Part shown: positions 14,824 to 25,606 of the stretch, in pieces
How the letters are laid out: every line of letters starts with the position of its first letter
Numbering within the stretch: the stretch's first letter is position 1
The notes under the pieces: model-generated
The model's input: the letters and a program-made list of their open reading frames with translations, nothing else
Database searches by the model: none
Told to the model about the DNA's origin: nothing
Source of the DNA: Myxococcales bacterium
GTDB lineage: Bacteria; Myxococcota_A; Polyangia; Polyangiales; Polyangiaceae
Length of the DNA: 36,741 bases
Assembly (NCBI GenBank): GCA_016212965.1
Contig: JACRDA010000033.1
Coordinates: 1 to 36,741, forward strand
Reading direction: 5' to 3'
Made by a program: the position numbers and the translations under genes

Positions 14824-15309
14824 ATGGACCCCCAACTCTTGGCGCAGATCGCGGCGCTGATAGCGGAAGGGCGCGGCGAGACCTGGGACACGGTCGCCGT
14901 CCTGCCGCTGCTCGATCTCGAGTCGGGAAGTCGCTTCGGGCTCGATCCGAAGGGCATCTGGGTGACGATCATGCCCGGCCACCCGGCGCCGCTGTGCTTC
15001 GGGCCGGGCACCGAGCGGCGCTTCGCCGAGCTGCTCGAGACGCCGCGCGCCGAGGTGGAGCAGCTGCTCGATGCGCGCGCGCGGGCCTACGGGCTGCCCT
15101 CGGATCCGCTCACCCTGAGCGTGCCGTCGATCGAGCTCGTGCGCGCCGTCCTCGGGTCGGGCGCGGCGCACTTCACGCGGCTCGGCCTCTTGTGGCTGCT
15201 GCCGAGCGAGCTGCGCTTTCTGCGCAAGGAGATCGCCGCCGTGGCGGTCGACAACCGCATGCCCCGCACCGTCAAGGAGATCGCCCAGCGGCTCGTCGTG
15301 CCGGAGTGA
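14824..15309 (+). CDS. Conserved-looking hypothetical cytosolic protein
   Basis: 161 residues from ATG 14824, family not recognised. Composition is ordinary for a soluble globular protein, with no signal peptide or membrane segment. An N-terminal amphipathic helix (LLAQIAALIAEGRGETWDTVAV) leads into a beta-rich part (GIWVTIMPGHPAPLCFG). Two helical blocks follow (RRFAELLETPRAEVEQLLDARARAYG and LRFLRKEIAAVAVDNRMPRTVKEIAQRLVVPE). No ribosome-binding site is visible; a TA-rich ATACC sits a few bases before ATG, so the mRNA may be leaderless. It is divergent from the phosphoesterase with about 106 bp between starts, and 84 bp upstream of the next plus-strand gene. Confidence 0.65.
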   Translation: MDPQLLAQIAALIAEGRGETWDTVAVLPLLDLESGSRFGLDPKGIWVTIMPGHPAPLCFGPGTERRFAELLETPRAEVEQLLDARARAYGLPSDPLTLSVPSIELVRAVLGSGAAHFTRLGLLWLLPSELRFLRKEIAAVAVDNRMPRTVKEIAQRLVVPE

Positions 15310-15393
15310 AGCGCGCGCGGCGCTCTGCCCGGGCGGTGCCGTACGTGGCCGGCGACTCGTGCGTACCGCGCGGCGGGTGATACGCTTGTCCTC

Positions 15394-16356
15394 GTGACCG
15401 AGCCCGCGACTCCGAGACGGAATGCCATGCGCGTCGCGTGGTTCGTGCTCTCCGCGGGGGCCGCGGCGGCGATGCTGCGCTTCGCCTGGAGCGAGCCGCT
15501 CATCGCGGCCGCCGGCCTGCTCGCCGTCGGCGTCGCGCTCGGCGTGCGCTGGGTCGCGCGGCGCCGCGTGAAGCGGCTCCTGCAGAGCGGCGACGTCGAG
15601 TCGGTGCTCGCGCGCTGGACGCAGGCGCTCGAGCGCGTGCCCCACGCCTCGACGATGGGGCCGCTCATGGCGGCCACGGCCTTCGCGGCGTACGGCTGGG
15701 TCGCGCGGGCGCGCGAGGTGCTGCGCGCGGCCGAACGCGGCCCCGCCTGGGAAGCGGCCCTCGAGCACCGGCTCTTTCTCGACACCATCCTGCTCACCTT
15801 CGAGGGCGACTCCGACGCGGCGCTCGCCCAGGCCGAGCGCCTGCGCCAGCTGCCCATGCCCGCTTCGCTGCCCCAGCTCGCCGAGCGGGTGCAGATGCTG
15901 CGCGGCGCCGTCGCCGCCCTGGCGCGCGCCTTCGCGCACCGCGGGCAGGTGGGCGACCGGCAGCTGCTACTGACCGCGTGCGACGCGAGCCCGCTCGTGC
16001 ACTGGGCCATGCGCTACGCGGCGGCCGTCCTGGCAGTGGACGATGGGGACCTCGGCGGGGCGCGCGCCCTGCTCGCCGATGCACCCGCGTGGCCGGTAGA
16101 GTCGCGCTTCCGGGGCTTCCACGCGGAGATCGCCGGCGAGGTCGAGCGCCTCGCGGTGGCGCCTGCGCCGGGGTCGGCGCCCGAGGCCGCGCACGTCCCC
16201 GCCGACGGCGTCGCAGCGCCCGAGGGCGTCGAGCGCGAGGCCCACGGCTGCGCCGCGAGCGGCGCTGCTCACGCCGTCGCCGCGTCCGAGCCGAGCTCAC
16301 CAGCGCAGACCGAGCCGACGCACTCGCTCCCGGTCGACGAACGCGACCGCGGCTAG
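15394..16356 (+). CDS. Membrane-anchored helical-repeat protein of unknown function
   Basis: 320 residues from GTG 15394. Two hydrophobic helices at about 13-28 and 34-50 (RVAWFVLSAGAAAAMLRFAW; LIAAAGLLAVGVALGVRWV) form an N-terminal hairpin with a positively charged end (ARRRVKRLL). The remainder is alpha-helical with TPR-like pattern (AYGWVARAREVLRAAERG, LTFEGDSDAALAQAERLRQL, AVDDGDLGGARALLADAP). The last 70 residues are Ala/Pro/Glu-rich and disordered. TACGCT at 15381-15386 places a transcript start at the GTG, implying a leaderless mRNA; ATG 15427 is an alternative start. The 3' end overlaps the convergent lipoprotein gene by 60 bp, so the two transcripts would be antisense to each other there. 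Confidence 0.65.
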   Translation: MTEPATPRRNAMRVAWFVLSAGAAAAMLRFAWSEPLIAAAGLLAVGVALGVRWVARRRVKRLLQSGDVESVLARWTQALERVPHASTMGPLMAATAFAAYGWVARAREVLRAAERGPAWEAALEHRLFLDTILLTFEGDSDAALAQAERLRQLPMPASLPQLAERVQMLRGAVAALARAFAHRGQVGDRQLLLTACDASPLVHWAMRYAAAVLAVDDGDLGGARALLADAPAWPVESRFRGFHAEIAGEVERLAVAPAPGSAPEAAHVPADGVAAPEGVEREAHGCAASGAAHAVAASEPSSPAQTEPTHSLPVDERDRG

Positions 16357-18975
16357 GTCCGGGGAGAGCGGCACCAGCTCGTCGAGCGGGCCGCCGAGCG
16401 TCCACACCGGCTTGCGAGGTCCGACGCCCGCTTGGCTCGCGGGCAGCACGAAGACCTCGATCACGCGCTCGGTCGCGCCGCCGCGGGCCACCACCCCCCG
16501 ACACACCGTGCCCACGCAGCCGAGCGCGATCGCGGTGACGGCGTCGGCGGCCGCCACGGTGTCGACGTCCCCGCGCGCCCGGCCGAGCTCGTCGAGTCTG
16601 TCGATGCGCGCGGAGCTCGGCGCGGACCCGTCGCGCGGCTCCTCGATCCACGCGAGCAGCGGTCCGACGGAGCTCGCGGCGAAGCTCGGCGTGCGCGAGT
16701 GCGCCGCCGAGCGCACGAGCGCGCGCTCGGGGCCCGTCGGCGTGAGGGCGTCGCCTTCGAGCTGCGCCAGGTAGATGTCGGCGCTGCCGCCGCTCGGGTC
16801 CTCGCGCGCGTCGCCCCAGGCCAGGAACACGCGGTCGCCGAGCACGAGCACGCGCACTTCGCTCGCGTCGCCGGGGGCGCTCGTGACCCGTCGCTCGCTG
16901 CCGCGGCGGTTGAGCTCCGCGTCGAGGCGCGCGGCATACACCTCGGTGTCGCCGTCGCGCCCGTCCACCCAGGCCGCGACGTAGCCGCCGCGGCCGTCCG
17001 GGGCGAGATCGACCCACGACACGCCGTCGTCCTTTACGCCCTTGGCGGGGCGCCGCCGGTACGTGAGCACCTTCTGGGTCAGCTTGCTGCCGTCGTCGGC
17101 CACGAGCCCGACGAAGACCTGGGGGGCGCTCTCGTTCACGGCCGCCCAGGCGAGGGCGGCCGTGGCCCGCTTGCCGGTGCCCGTCTTCGGCGCCTGCCCT
17201 TCGCCGCCCACGGGCGCGACGCCGAGGCCGCCGGCCGCGAGGGCCTTCGGGGCGAGCACGCTCGCGGCGCCCGCCGTCCCGTCCGCCGCGACGATGCGCG
17301 TGCCGAGCGTCGTCAAACCGTTCGCGTCCGGCCGGCCGAGCCAGCCCACGAGCCCGCCGCGGCTCGCGCCGCCGGCGCCGACGTCGGTCGCCAGCCCCTC
17401 GACCGTGGCGAGCGTCGACAGCCGCTCGGCGTACGGTGCCTGGGTCGGGGGCAGGATGCGCGCGGGCACCCGCCACGGGCTCGTGCGCCGCGCGAGCTCG
17501 ACGACCCAGAGTGGCGCCGGGTCGCTCTGCGTCGTGCACAGAGCGGTGCAGAGCGCCCCGTCGCATTGCTCGGCGCGCGTGAGGTACGGCAGACCGCCGC
17601 CCGCGACGTTCGGCAGCCGCACGGGCTCGCTCGCCTCGATGGCGAGGCGAGGCGCGAAGTGGACGAAGTGCGGGGCGCTGCGCCGGCTCGCGGCGGGCTC
17701 GCTGCCGGCGAGCTCGAGGGGCGCCAGCGTGAGCGCTAGAAAGCCCGCCCCGTTCGGCACGACGTGCGGCACGGCGTTCGCCGCGTCCGGATCGCCGAGC
17801 GCGTCGAGCTCCACCACCGCCTCGGCGCCGGCCACGAGCTCGCCCTGCGGCGACAGCACGTTCAGCCGGAACTCGCGCGGACGGCGCGGTGCGGCCAGAT
17901 CCTCCCAGACGACGAGCCCCCGCGCGCCGTCGCCCGAGGCCACGAGCGACACGAGGGCCTGCTCGCCGAGGCGCGGCAGCGGAGCGTGCGCCGCGACCTC
18001 GACACCGCCGCCGCGCGCGACGGTCGCGACGCGCACGCTCGGCTCGTCGCTGCCCTGGGTCCACGCGACGAGGTAGCCCGTGGCGAGCGCGGCGACCTGC
18101 ACGTCCGGCACGAGATCCGGGCCCGCGGCGACGTCGACCGCGGGGCGGGCGACGCCGCCCGGGTCCACCTCGCGCAGCAGGACCCGGACGGTGCGCTCCG
18201 CCGCGGCGCCCGCGCCGCGCGCCGGGCCACGCGGCGCCACCGCCTTGTCGGTCGCTCGGCCGCGCTCCACGTAGACGAAGGCTGCGCCGCCGTCGGTGGC
18301 CACGGCGTGCCAGGCCGCGACGTCGCGCGCCACCTCGACCGGGGCGGCGGCCCCGGCCGGGGGCCAGGCTGCCACGAGCAACTCGCGGGCACCCTCGCGC
18401 GAGGCCTCGACGACGAGCAGAGCTCCGGCGGCGTGCGGCAGGACGTCGAGCCAGCGGAGCCCACCGCCGAGCGCGCCGAGCACGCGCGCCTCGCCGACCG
18501 GCGCCCCCGTGGCGTCGAGCGCCCGCGCCGCGATTTCGGGGCGCGACGGGTCCCCCTGCGCCCAGGCGACGAGGTAGCCGTCCTTCACCGGTCGCGCCGT
18601 GAGGGACGTCGCCTCCGCGGGCCACGGTCCGGCGTCCCTCGCCCCCGTGCCGCCGGGCGCGGCGGCGCCGCCGAGCAGAGGCACCTCCGTCGCAGCCACC
18701 GACGCATCGAACGCGTAGGTCCAGAGCCGCCCGGAGCGGGCCTCGACGATGACCCCGGATCGCCCCCGCCGGGCGACGATCACGCCGTCGCCCTCGGCCC
18801 AGGGCAGGTGGGCGACGGTCGTCGCCGAGAGCGGCGGCGGCCCCTCGTCGGGTGCTGCGACCGGGGCCTCCGCCGTGCCCACCGGCGCCTTCACCCGCGG
18901 CAGGGGGCGCAGGGGCGTCCCGCCGCACGCGAGGCAGGCGAAGGCAGAGAGGGCCAGGGCAGGCGCGAGGCGCAT
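16297..18975 (-). CDS. Large lipoprotein, probable beta-propeller, unknown function
   Basis: 892 residues, ATG 18975. The signal FACLAC gives lipidated Cys17, followed by a Pro/Ala linker. The mature part is built from repeating beta-rich units in which a strand ending in V(A/V)W or AW is followed by a charged turn: GYLVAWAQGDPSRPE, GYLVAWTQGSDEPS, GLVVWEDLAAPR, GYVAAWVDGRDGDTE, VFLAWGDAREDPSGG and LLAWIEEPRDGS. This pattern occurs in bacterial surface proteins with propeller-type folds, where W-x-D/E-x-R turns recur. A Cys cluster at about 470-485 (CDGALCTALC) may form disulfides. No catalytic motif is seen. It is 85 bp downstream of the histidine kinase on the same strand and may share its transcript. 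Confidence 0.75.
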   Translation of the reverse strand: MRLAPALALSAFACLACGGTPLRPLPRVKAPVGTAEAPVAAPDEGPPPLSATTVAHLPWAEGDGVIVARRGRSGVIVEARSGRLWTYAFDASVAATEVPLLGGAAAPGGTGARDAGPWPAEATSLTARPVKDGYLVAWAQGDPSRPEIAARALDATGAPVGEARVLGALGGGLRWLDVLPHAAGALLVVEASREGARELLVAAWPPAGAAAPVEVARDVAAWHAVATDGGAAFVYVERGRATDKAVAPRGPARGAGAAAERTVRVLLREVDPGGVARPAVDVAAGPDLVPDVQVAALATGYLVAWTQGSDEPSVRVATVARGGGVEVAAHAPLPRLGEQALVSLVASGDGARGLVVWEDLAAPRRPREFRLNVLSPQGELVAGAEAVVELDALGDPDAANAVPHVVPNGAGFLALTLAPLELAGSEPAASRRSAPHFVHFAPRLAIEASEPVRLPNVAGGGLPYLTRAEQCDGALCTALCTTQSDPAPLWVVELARRTSPWRVPARILPPTQAPYAERLSTLATVEGLATDVGAGGASRGGLVGWLGRPDANGLTTLGTRIVAADGTAGAASVLAPKALAAGGLGVAPVGGEGQAPKTGTGKRATAALAWAAVNESAPQVFVGLVADDGSKLTQKVLTYRRRPAKGVKDDGVSWVDLAPDGRGGYVAAWVDGRDGDTEVYAARLDAELNRRGSERRVTSAPGDASEVRVLVLGDRVFLAWGDAREDPSGGSADIYLAQLEGDALTPTGPERALVRSAAHSRTPSFAASSVGPLLAWIEEPRDGSAPSSARIDRLDELGRARGDVDTVAAADAVTAIALGCVGTVCRGVVARGGATERVIEVFVLPASQAGVGPRKPVWTLGGPLDELVPLSPDLAAVAFVDRERVRRLGLRW

Positions 18976-19060
18976 GGGCTGCCGATTCTACTCGAGGGGG
19001 TGGTGGCCGGGTCGGCCGTGGGGGGTGGAGCCGTACGCGTCTCGCTGCGGCCGACACCTG

Positions 19061-20926
19061 TCAACCGTCGACGGGTCGGTTCCGTTCCACGGGGGCGGGC
19101 TTCGTGGGGGGGCCCGCGGGCTCGGCGGCGGCAGGGTCCACGGGCGGCGGCGGCGCGGAGGTCCCGGGCCCCGTCGCGGGGCTCGCGGGCTCGGCGGGCG
19201 CCGACTCCACACCCGGCGGACCGTCGACCGGCAGCACGACCCGGAAGATCGCTCCACCGAGCTCGCGCACCGGCGCCGGCGCCGTGGCCGGGAGCGCTTC
19301 CCGCGCCACGAGCTCCACCTCGCCGCCGTGCTCGTGCACGATGCGCTGCACGATCGCGAGCCCGAGCCCGGTGCCCCCCGGCTTGCCGCTCGGGTGCGGC
19401 GCGAACAAGAGCGGGCACACGTCGCTCGCCACGCCCGGTCCGTTGTCGACGACCCACACCGCCACGGCCTGCTCGCCGTCGCGCCGCAGCGCGATGCACA
19501 CGTGCGGATCCGGGCGCACCGCCGCGGCCGCCTCGAGGCCGTTCTGGACGAGGTTCGTCAGCACCTGCACCAGCTGATCGCGGTCGGCGAGCACCTCGGG
19601 AAGGGTCTCGGTGTCGAGCTCCACGCGCGGCTTGGGCCGCCGCACCATGGCGCGGTCGCCCGGCACGGTCGTGACGGGTGCCTTGGTCGCGTCGTGGAGC
19701 GCGGCCACGCGGCGCGCCGCTGCGCCGAGGTCGATGCGCGCCAGCACCGGCGCGGGCAGGCGCGCGAACTCGGTGAACTGCTTGACGATGCCGGCGATGC
19801 GCCGCACCTCGCCGAGCACGAGCTCCGTCGCTTCCTCGAAGTACTCGTCGAAGCGCGCGTCGCCGCGTCGCCGCAGCCGGCGCAGGGTCTCGATGGCCGT
19901 GCGGATCGGCGCCAGGGGGTTCTTGATCTCGTGGGCGATCTGCCGGGCGATCTCGCGCTGCGCGGCGATGCGCTCGGTGCGCGCGAGCTTGCGCCGCACC
20001 GAGCCTAGCTGCGCCACCGCCTTGTTGAAGGCCACGGCGAGCTCGCGCACCTCGCGACCGCCTCCGGGCACCGCGACCGGGCGCGCGTCGCGGACGGCCT
20101 TGTGGGTCTGGCGCGCGAGCTGCGCGATCGGCCGCGACAGGCTGCGCGCGACGAGCATCGCGAGCGCGACCGCCAGAAGGAGCGCCATCCCGCCCGTCAG
20201 GAGGATGGTGCGGTCGAGCTGCGCCGCCGCGCGCTCGAGCGGCGCGAGCGACAGGCTCGCGACCAGCACGAGGCCCGGCACCACGGCGATGGGCGTGCTG
20301 CGGGTGAGCCCGCCGCCGGCGCGCTCGCCGCTGCCGAGGGCGAGGGTCACGCCGTGCTCGGCCGCGAGGCGCGCGACGACGGGCTCGACGCCCTGGGCCG
20401 CGAGCGCCGCGACCCGCACGTCGCCGCGCAGCACCGAGCAGTGGTGCTCGACGGCCGTGCCGCCTTCCCGCAGGCGCACGCTCCCGCCCACGCCACGCGC
20501 GCGCTCCGCCAGCCGCGGCTCGCGCGCCCCGATGCGCGCCGGATCGTCCGCTGCGAGCACCGTGCCGTCCCCGAGCGCCACCACGAGCTCCTCGAAGCCG
20601 AGCTCCCAGCGCAGGCTGCCCGTGCGCGCGCGCAGCGCCTCGAGCGCCCCGGCCGGCAGCTTGTCGAGCCGGCCGCCCTTCGGCAGCTGAGCGGCGAAGT
20701 CGGCGAGCGGCGAGCCCGCACCGCAGAGGACCGCGAGCCGCGCCGGCAGCCCGGCGAGCTCGCGCTCGAGCGCGTCGTGCGCGCCCCGGCTCGCGACCTC
20801 GATGCGGTCCTCGAGCCCGCGCTCGAGCTCCCGGCGCGCCACGCTCCGCACGCTGAGCCCGACGAGCGCCGTCACCGCGGCGGCGGCGATCGCGAGCGCG
20901 ACGAGCAGGCGAGCGGCGAGCGGCAC
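19061..20926 (-). CDS. Membrane sensor histidine kinase, NtrY-like, orphan
   Basis: 621 residues, GTG 20926. TM1 is at about 5-28. A periplasmic or extracytoplasmic domain of about 200 residues follows, including CSVLRGDVRVAALAAQG. TM2 is at about 233-257 (ILLTGGMALLLAVALAMLVA). HAMP is at about 255-305 (SLSRPIAQLARQTHKAV). The dimerisation box carries the phospho-acceptor His332 in ARQIAHEIKNPLAPI. The ATPase domain has the N box (NLVQNGLEAA), G1 (VVDNGPGV) and G2 (GGTGLGLAIVQRIVHEHGG). A Pro/Ala tail of about 45 residues ends the protein. The layout matches NtrY-type kinases. No response regulator gene lies next to it, so its partner is elsewhere. The plus-strand gene following the gap is unrelated. 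Confidence 0.9.
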   Translation of the reverse strand: MPLAARLLVALAIAAAAVTALVGLSVRSVARRELERGLEDRIEVASRGAHDALERELAGLPARLAVLCGAGSPLADFAAQLPKGGRLDKLPAGALEALRARTGSLRWELGFEELVVALGDGTVLAADDPARIGAREPRLAERARGVGGSVRLREGGTAVEHHCSVLRGDVRVAALAAQGVEPVVARLAAEHGVTLALGSGERAGGGLTRSTPIAVVPGLVLVASLSLAPLERAAAQLDRTILLTGGMALLLAVALAMLVARSLSRPIAQLARQTHKAVRDARPVAVPGGGREVRELAVAFNKAVAQLGSVRRKLARTERIAAQREIARQIAHEIKNPLAPIRTAIETLRRLRRRGDARFDEYFEEATELVLGEVRRIAGIVKQFTEFARLPAPVLARIDLGAAARRVAALHDATKAPVTTVPGDRAMVRRPKPRVELDTETLPEVLADRDQLVQVLTNLVQNGLEAAAAVRPDPHVCIALRRDGEQAVAVWVVDNGPGVASDVCPLLFAPHPSGKPGGTGLGLAIVQRIVHEHGGEVELVAREALPATAPAPVRELGGAIFRVVLPVDGPPGVESAPAEPASPATGPGTSAPPPPVDPAAAEPAGPPTKPAPVERNRPVDG

Positions 20927-21262
20927 GGCCCGTTCTTACTCGATTTCGCCGGAGCGCGGCCTGCGGTGGCGCGCGGCGCCGAGTTGCTCCGTGTAAGTCT
21001 CCGTATTTGCTATCGGTTCCAGGTCCGACCGGGCGGCCACGCCCCCGGGTGGCCCGTGCCGCGCGAACTTCCGCGCCGGCCCGGTGAATAGCGCTGCGGG
21101 CGGGCTCGTCTTTCCCCCCCATGGCCTCGTGGACCGCACCGGCGATGGCGAGCACTTTCGCCGCACTTCCCACGTTCGAGCGCTGAATCTTTGCTCGGTC
21201 GGGTCGTCCAATCCGCAAGACGACGCGATGCCGGACGGACCGGCGACGACGGGAGAAGGGCG
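20927..21262. other. 336-bp intergenic region between divergent genes
   Basis: The region separates the minus-strand histidine kinase start from a plus-strand lipoprotein. The stretch 20985-21025 is relatively AT-rich (GTAAGTCTCCGTATTTGCTATCGG) and may contain promoters. Near the kinase start TAAGAA lies about seven bases before the GTG, again consistent with a leaderless mRNA. I see no RNA gene or coding frame I can support. Confidence 0.45.
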
Positions 21263-21568
21263 ATGAAGGCGAGCAAGCTTGGGGCGATGGCGGTGATCGT
21301 GGCGGCCGTGTCCAGCGTGGGCTGCGCGATCCACGTGCAGGGCCCCGTCCGCGAGGTCGCGCGCGACTACACGGACCGCGACTTCTACGACCGCTCCTTC
21401 GCTCCGTCGCCGAGCTACCAGAGCCTCGTCGGCCGTGTGGTCGCGGTGCCCCGCCAGGCGGCGTTCGCGCCAGCCGAGAGCAGTCGCTTCGTGCCGGCGC
21501 CGGGCGCGCTCGGCTTCGTCGGCGAGCTCGAGGCCGCGAGCGCGGCGGACGCCGAGGCTTCGCACTGA
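21263..21568 (+). CDS. Small lipoprotein, unknown function
   Basis: 101 residues, ATG 21263 with ribosome-binding site GGGAGAAGGG directly upstream. The signal peptide ends in lipobox VSSVGC, lipid anchor at Cys21. The mature 80 residues begin AIHVQGPVREVARDYTDRDFYDRSFAPSPSYQSL. The Tyr/Asp/Arg-rich segment at about 33-50 is distinctive, but I do not recognise it. A short Ala/Glu tail follows. There is no catalytic motif. The next gene starts 58 bp downstream and has its own promoter. Confidence 0.75.
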   Translation: MKASKLGAMAVIVAAVSSVGCAIHVQGPVREVARDYTDRDFYDRSFAPSPSYQSLVGRVVAVPRQAAFAPAESSRFVPAPGALGFVGELEAASAADAEASH

Positions 21569-21591
21569 GGTCCTCCGGTACGCGCCGGCGG

Positions 21592-21619
21592 TTGTGAAGG
21601 CCGCCCGGTCGGCTACGAT
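21592..21619 (+). promoter_or_regulatory. Promoter of the 21626 lipoprotein; predicts a leaderless mRNA
   Basis: TTGTGA (21592-21597), 16-bp spacer and TACGAT (21614-21619) with GGC before the -10. The predicted start is seven bases on, exactly at the ATG (21626). Confidence 0.5.
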
Positions 21620-21625
21620 GCCTGC

Positions 21626-22783
21626 ATGGCAAGCCGAGGCGCAGGCAGCGCGGCGCTCGGCGCGGTGCTCGTGGCGCTCGCGGCCGCGGGCGCTTGCGAG
21701 TCGCGGCCGGAGATCGCCCAGCGCGGCGACGGCGGAGGCACGAGCAGCGCAGCGGGCGGTCATGCGGGCGCCGCGACGGGCGGTGGCGGCGCGGCGGGCT
21801 CCTTCTCGTCCGGTGGCGGTGGCCACGCGCCCGCCCCCGTGTATCTCGGCGTCACGCCCACACCTGCGCACGTGGGCAGCGGTGAGTCGACGGCGGCCGA
21901 GCGGCTCGAAGCGGTGCTCACGGTGCGCGCCATCGGGACGCGCGCGGTGGTGCTCCCGGTGCGGTGGCACGACCTCGACGTCGCGGCGCTTGGCGGCGCC
22001 ATCGATGCGGCGCACGCCGCCGGACTGCGCGTGGTGGTCGACCTCATGCTGGTCGACCGCTGGGCGAACGCGTTGCCGGCGTCGCTCGCGGCCAGTCACT
22101 GGGACACGCCCGAGGTCGAGAGCGCGCTCGTCGCGGCGATCGATGCCATCACGGGCCACGCGCCCGAGGTGCTGCTCTTCGGTCGCGAGCTGAATCGCTA
22201 CCTCGATGCGCACCCGGACGAGGTCACGGCGCTGCAGAGCCTGCTCGGCACGGCGTGCACGCGCGCCGCCGAGGCCGCGCCGCCGCCGCTCACCGGCGTC
22301 GGCCTCGGTTATGCCGGGGAGAGTCCGGCGAGCCCGAGCTACGCGCTCGAGGCGCTCGGCAGCGCCGTAGGCTTCTCGTTCTTGCCGGCGCTCGGCGAGC
22401 CGCTGCTCGTGCCGGTCACCGCGCCGGCCCAGGCGCTCGACGTGATGCTCGCGCTCGCGGGCGGGCGACCGGTGGTGCTCGAGCGCGTCGGCATGGGCAC
22501 GAGCGCCGCGCTCGGCGGCTCCGAGGCGCAGCAGGCGCAGTTCTTCGACGCGCTGTTCGCGGCGCTCGGTCCGCGGCGTGCGCGCTTGCCGTACGTGAAC
22601 CTGCACGAGCTTGCCGATCCGCCGGCCGACGCCTGCGCGGCGTACCTCGCGACGCAGGGCGAACCGGTCACGAGCCCGCTCGGCGAGTACCTCTGCTCCG
22701 ACGGGCTCGAGAGTGCGAGCGGCGCCTCGCGCGCGGCGTGGAGCGAGGTCGTCGCCGGGGCGGCGGCCTTCGCCGCGCCCTGA
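21626..22783 (+). CDS. Lipoprotein with TIM-barrel glycoside-hydrolase-like domain
   Basis: 385 residues, ATG 21626. The signal ends AAAGAC, lipid anchor at Cys24. Residues 25-75 are a Gly/Ser/Ala linker (GGGGAAGSFSSGGGGHAP). The domain (about 80-370) alternates strands and helices like a TIM barrel: AVVLPVRWHDLDV, AGLRVVVDLMLVDRW, EVLLFGRELNRYL, PLTGVGLGYAG, RPVVLERVGMGTS and ARLPYVNLHELADP. Glu188 (FGRELN) and Glu286 (VVLERV) lie about 100 residues apart at the ends of two strands, as the acid/base and nucleophile do in retaining GH clan A enzymes. The usual Asn before the acid/base is Arg here, so the activity assignment is tentative. The enzyme would be surface-tethered. The substrate is unknown. 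Confidence 0.65.
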   Translation: MASRGAGSAALGAVLVALAAAGACESRPEIAQRGDGGGTSSAAGGHAGAATGGGGAAGSFSSGGGGHAPAPVYLGVTPTPAHVGSGESTAAERLEAVLTVRAIGTRAVVLPVRWHDLDVAALGGAIDAAHAAGLRVVVDLMLVDRWANALPASLAASHWDTPEVESALVAAIDAITGHAPEVLLFGRELNRYLDAHPDEVTALQSLLGTACTRAAEAAPPPLTGVGLGYAGESPASPSYALEALGSAVGFSFLPALGEPLLVPVTAPAQALDVMLALAGGRPVVLERVGMGTSAALGGSEAQQAQFFDALFAALGPRRARLPYVNLHELADPPADACAAYLATQGEPVTSPLGEYLCSDGLESASGASRAAWSEVVAGAAAFAAP

Positions 22784-22806
22784 GGCCCGCGCGCGCGAGC
22801 GCGACG

Positions 22807-22834
22807 TTCACAGTCGCTTGTTCCGGGCTATAGT
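22807..22834 (+). promoter_or_regulatory. Promoter of the PrkA gene
   Basis: TTCACA (22807-22812), 16-bp spacer and a near-consensus TATAGT (22829-22834) with GGC before it. The predicted transcript start is near 22841, giving a leader of about 60 nt that contains a GC-only stretch (22840-22865) and the ribosome-binding site. Confidence 0.6.
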
Positions 22835-22899
22835 ACCCCCGCGCGCGCGGGCTCCCCGCGCGCCGCGACGAACCGCGAGCAGAAGAGGTGCAGACGCCC

Positions 22900-24957
<2,058 letters not shown>

Positions 24958-25087
24958 GCTCGAGCTCGGTGGGGGCGCGCACCCGTGCCTACATGGGCGG
25001 GCGCGCGCTGCGTGGTCGGGTTTTCGCCCTGGGCGGGCGCGTGGCGGGTCGCGCGCCGGCCGAGCTTCACGTAGACTGGGACTCAGG

Positions 25088-25510
25088 ATGGCTGTGACGG
25101 TTGCCGCATCGAAGATGGGGTTGGCCCGGCTCGCGTGGGCGTTCGGGGTGGCGTGTGCCGCCTTCGGCGCGCTCGGGCTCGGCTGCACGACCTACGTGGA
25201 CCGCGCTCACTACGCCTATCGCGACGGGCGCTACCTCGAGGTCGCCGAGGATCTGTCGAGCCGCGAGCACATGGTGGCGGCCCTCGAGCCGCCGAGCCAG
25301 GCCAAGTACGGCCTGTACCTCGGGCTGTCGCTGCTGCAGCTCAACGATCTCTCCGGCGCGCGCCAGTGGCTCGGCTTCAGCTCGGACATCGAGCGGCGCG
25401 TCCCGGGCTCGCTCGATCAGGGCGAGCGCGTGGCGCTCGACAAGGGCCTGAGCCAGCTCGGCGCGCACGTCGGCTCGCAGCAGGGGCAGGCCCTGGCGCC
25501 CGTGCACTGA
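25088..25510 (+). CDS. Small lipoprotein with TPR-like segment
   Basis: 140 residues, ATG 25088. TAGACT at 25072-25077 predicts transcription from just before the ATG, so the leader is only a few bases. The signal peptide ends LGLGC (Cys33). Mature residues form one or two helical hairpins: [25 protein letters not shown] and [33 protein letters not shown]. The pattern is of a TPR (G-x-Y-L-x-A, [13 protein letters not shown]). Similar small TPR lipoproteins are frequent in myxobacteria and serve as scaffold or assembly factors. An alternative start is ATG 25115. It follows prkA after 130 bp on the same strand but probably has its own promoter. Confidence 0.7.
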   Translation: MAVTVAASKMGLARLAWAFGVACAAFGALGLGCTTYVDRAHYAYRDGRYLEVAEDLSSREHMVAALEPPSQAKYGLYLGLSLLQLNDLSGARQWLGFSSDIERRVPGSLDQGERVALDKGLSQLGAHVGSQQGQALAPVH

Positions 25511-25553
25511 GCGACGACGCCGCGCCGCCCTGGCGCTTCGCGCACCGAAGCTC

Positions 25554-25581
25554 CTCGGCCGGCGTCTCGATGCCGGCCGAG
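25554..25581. terminator. Perfect 10-bp inverted repeat in a convergent gap; possible bidirectional terminator
   Basis: CTCGGCCGGC (25554-25563) and GCCGGCCGAG (25572-25581) flank an 8-base loop, in the 96-bp gap between two converging genes. The stem would be very stable, but no T-run follows on either strand. Immediately after it lies a second GC palindrome (25584-25603). Confidence 0.45.
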
Positions 25582-25606
25582 CTGGCGCGCGCGAGCGCGC
25601 GCCTCG

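Noticed and set aside
25584-25603. GC palindrome GGCGCGCGC / GCGCGCGCC
   Set aside because: The loop would be only two bases, and alternating CG is common in this genome. No T-run follows.
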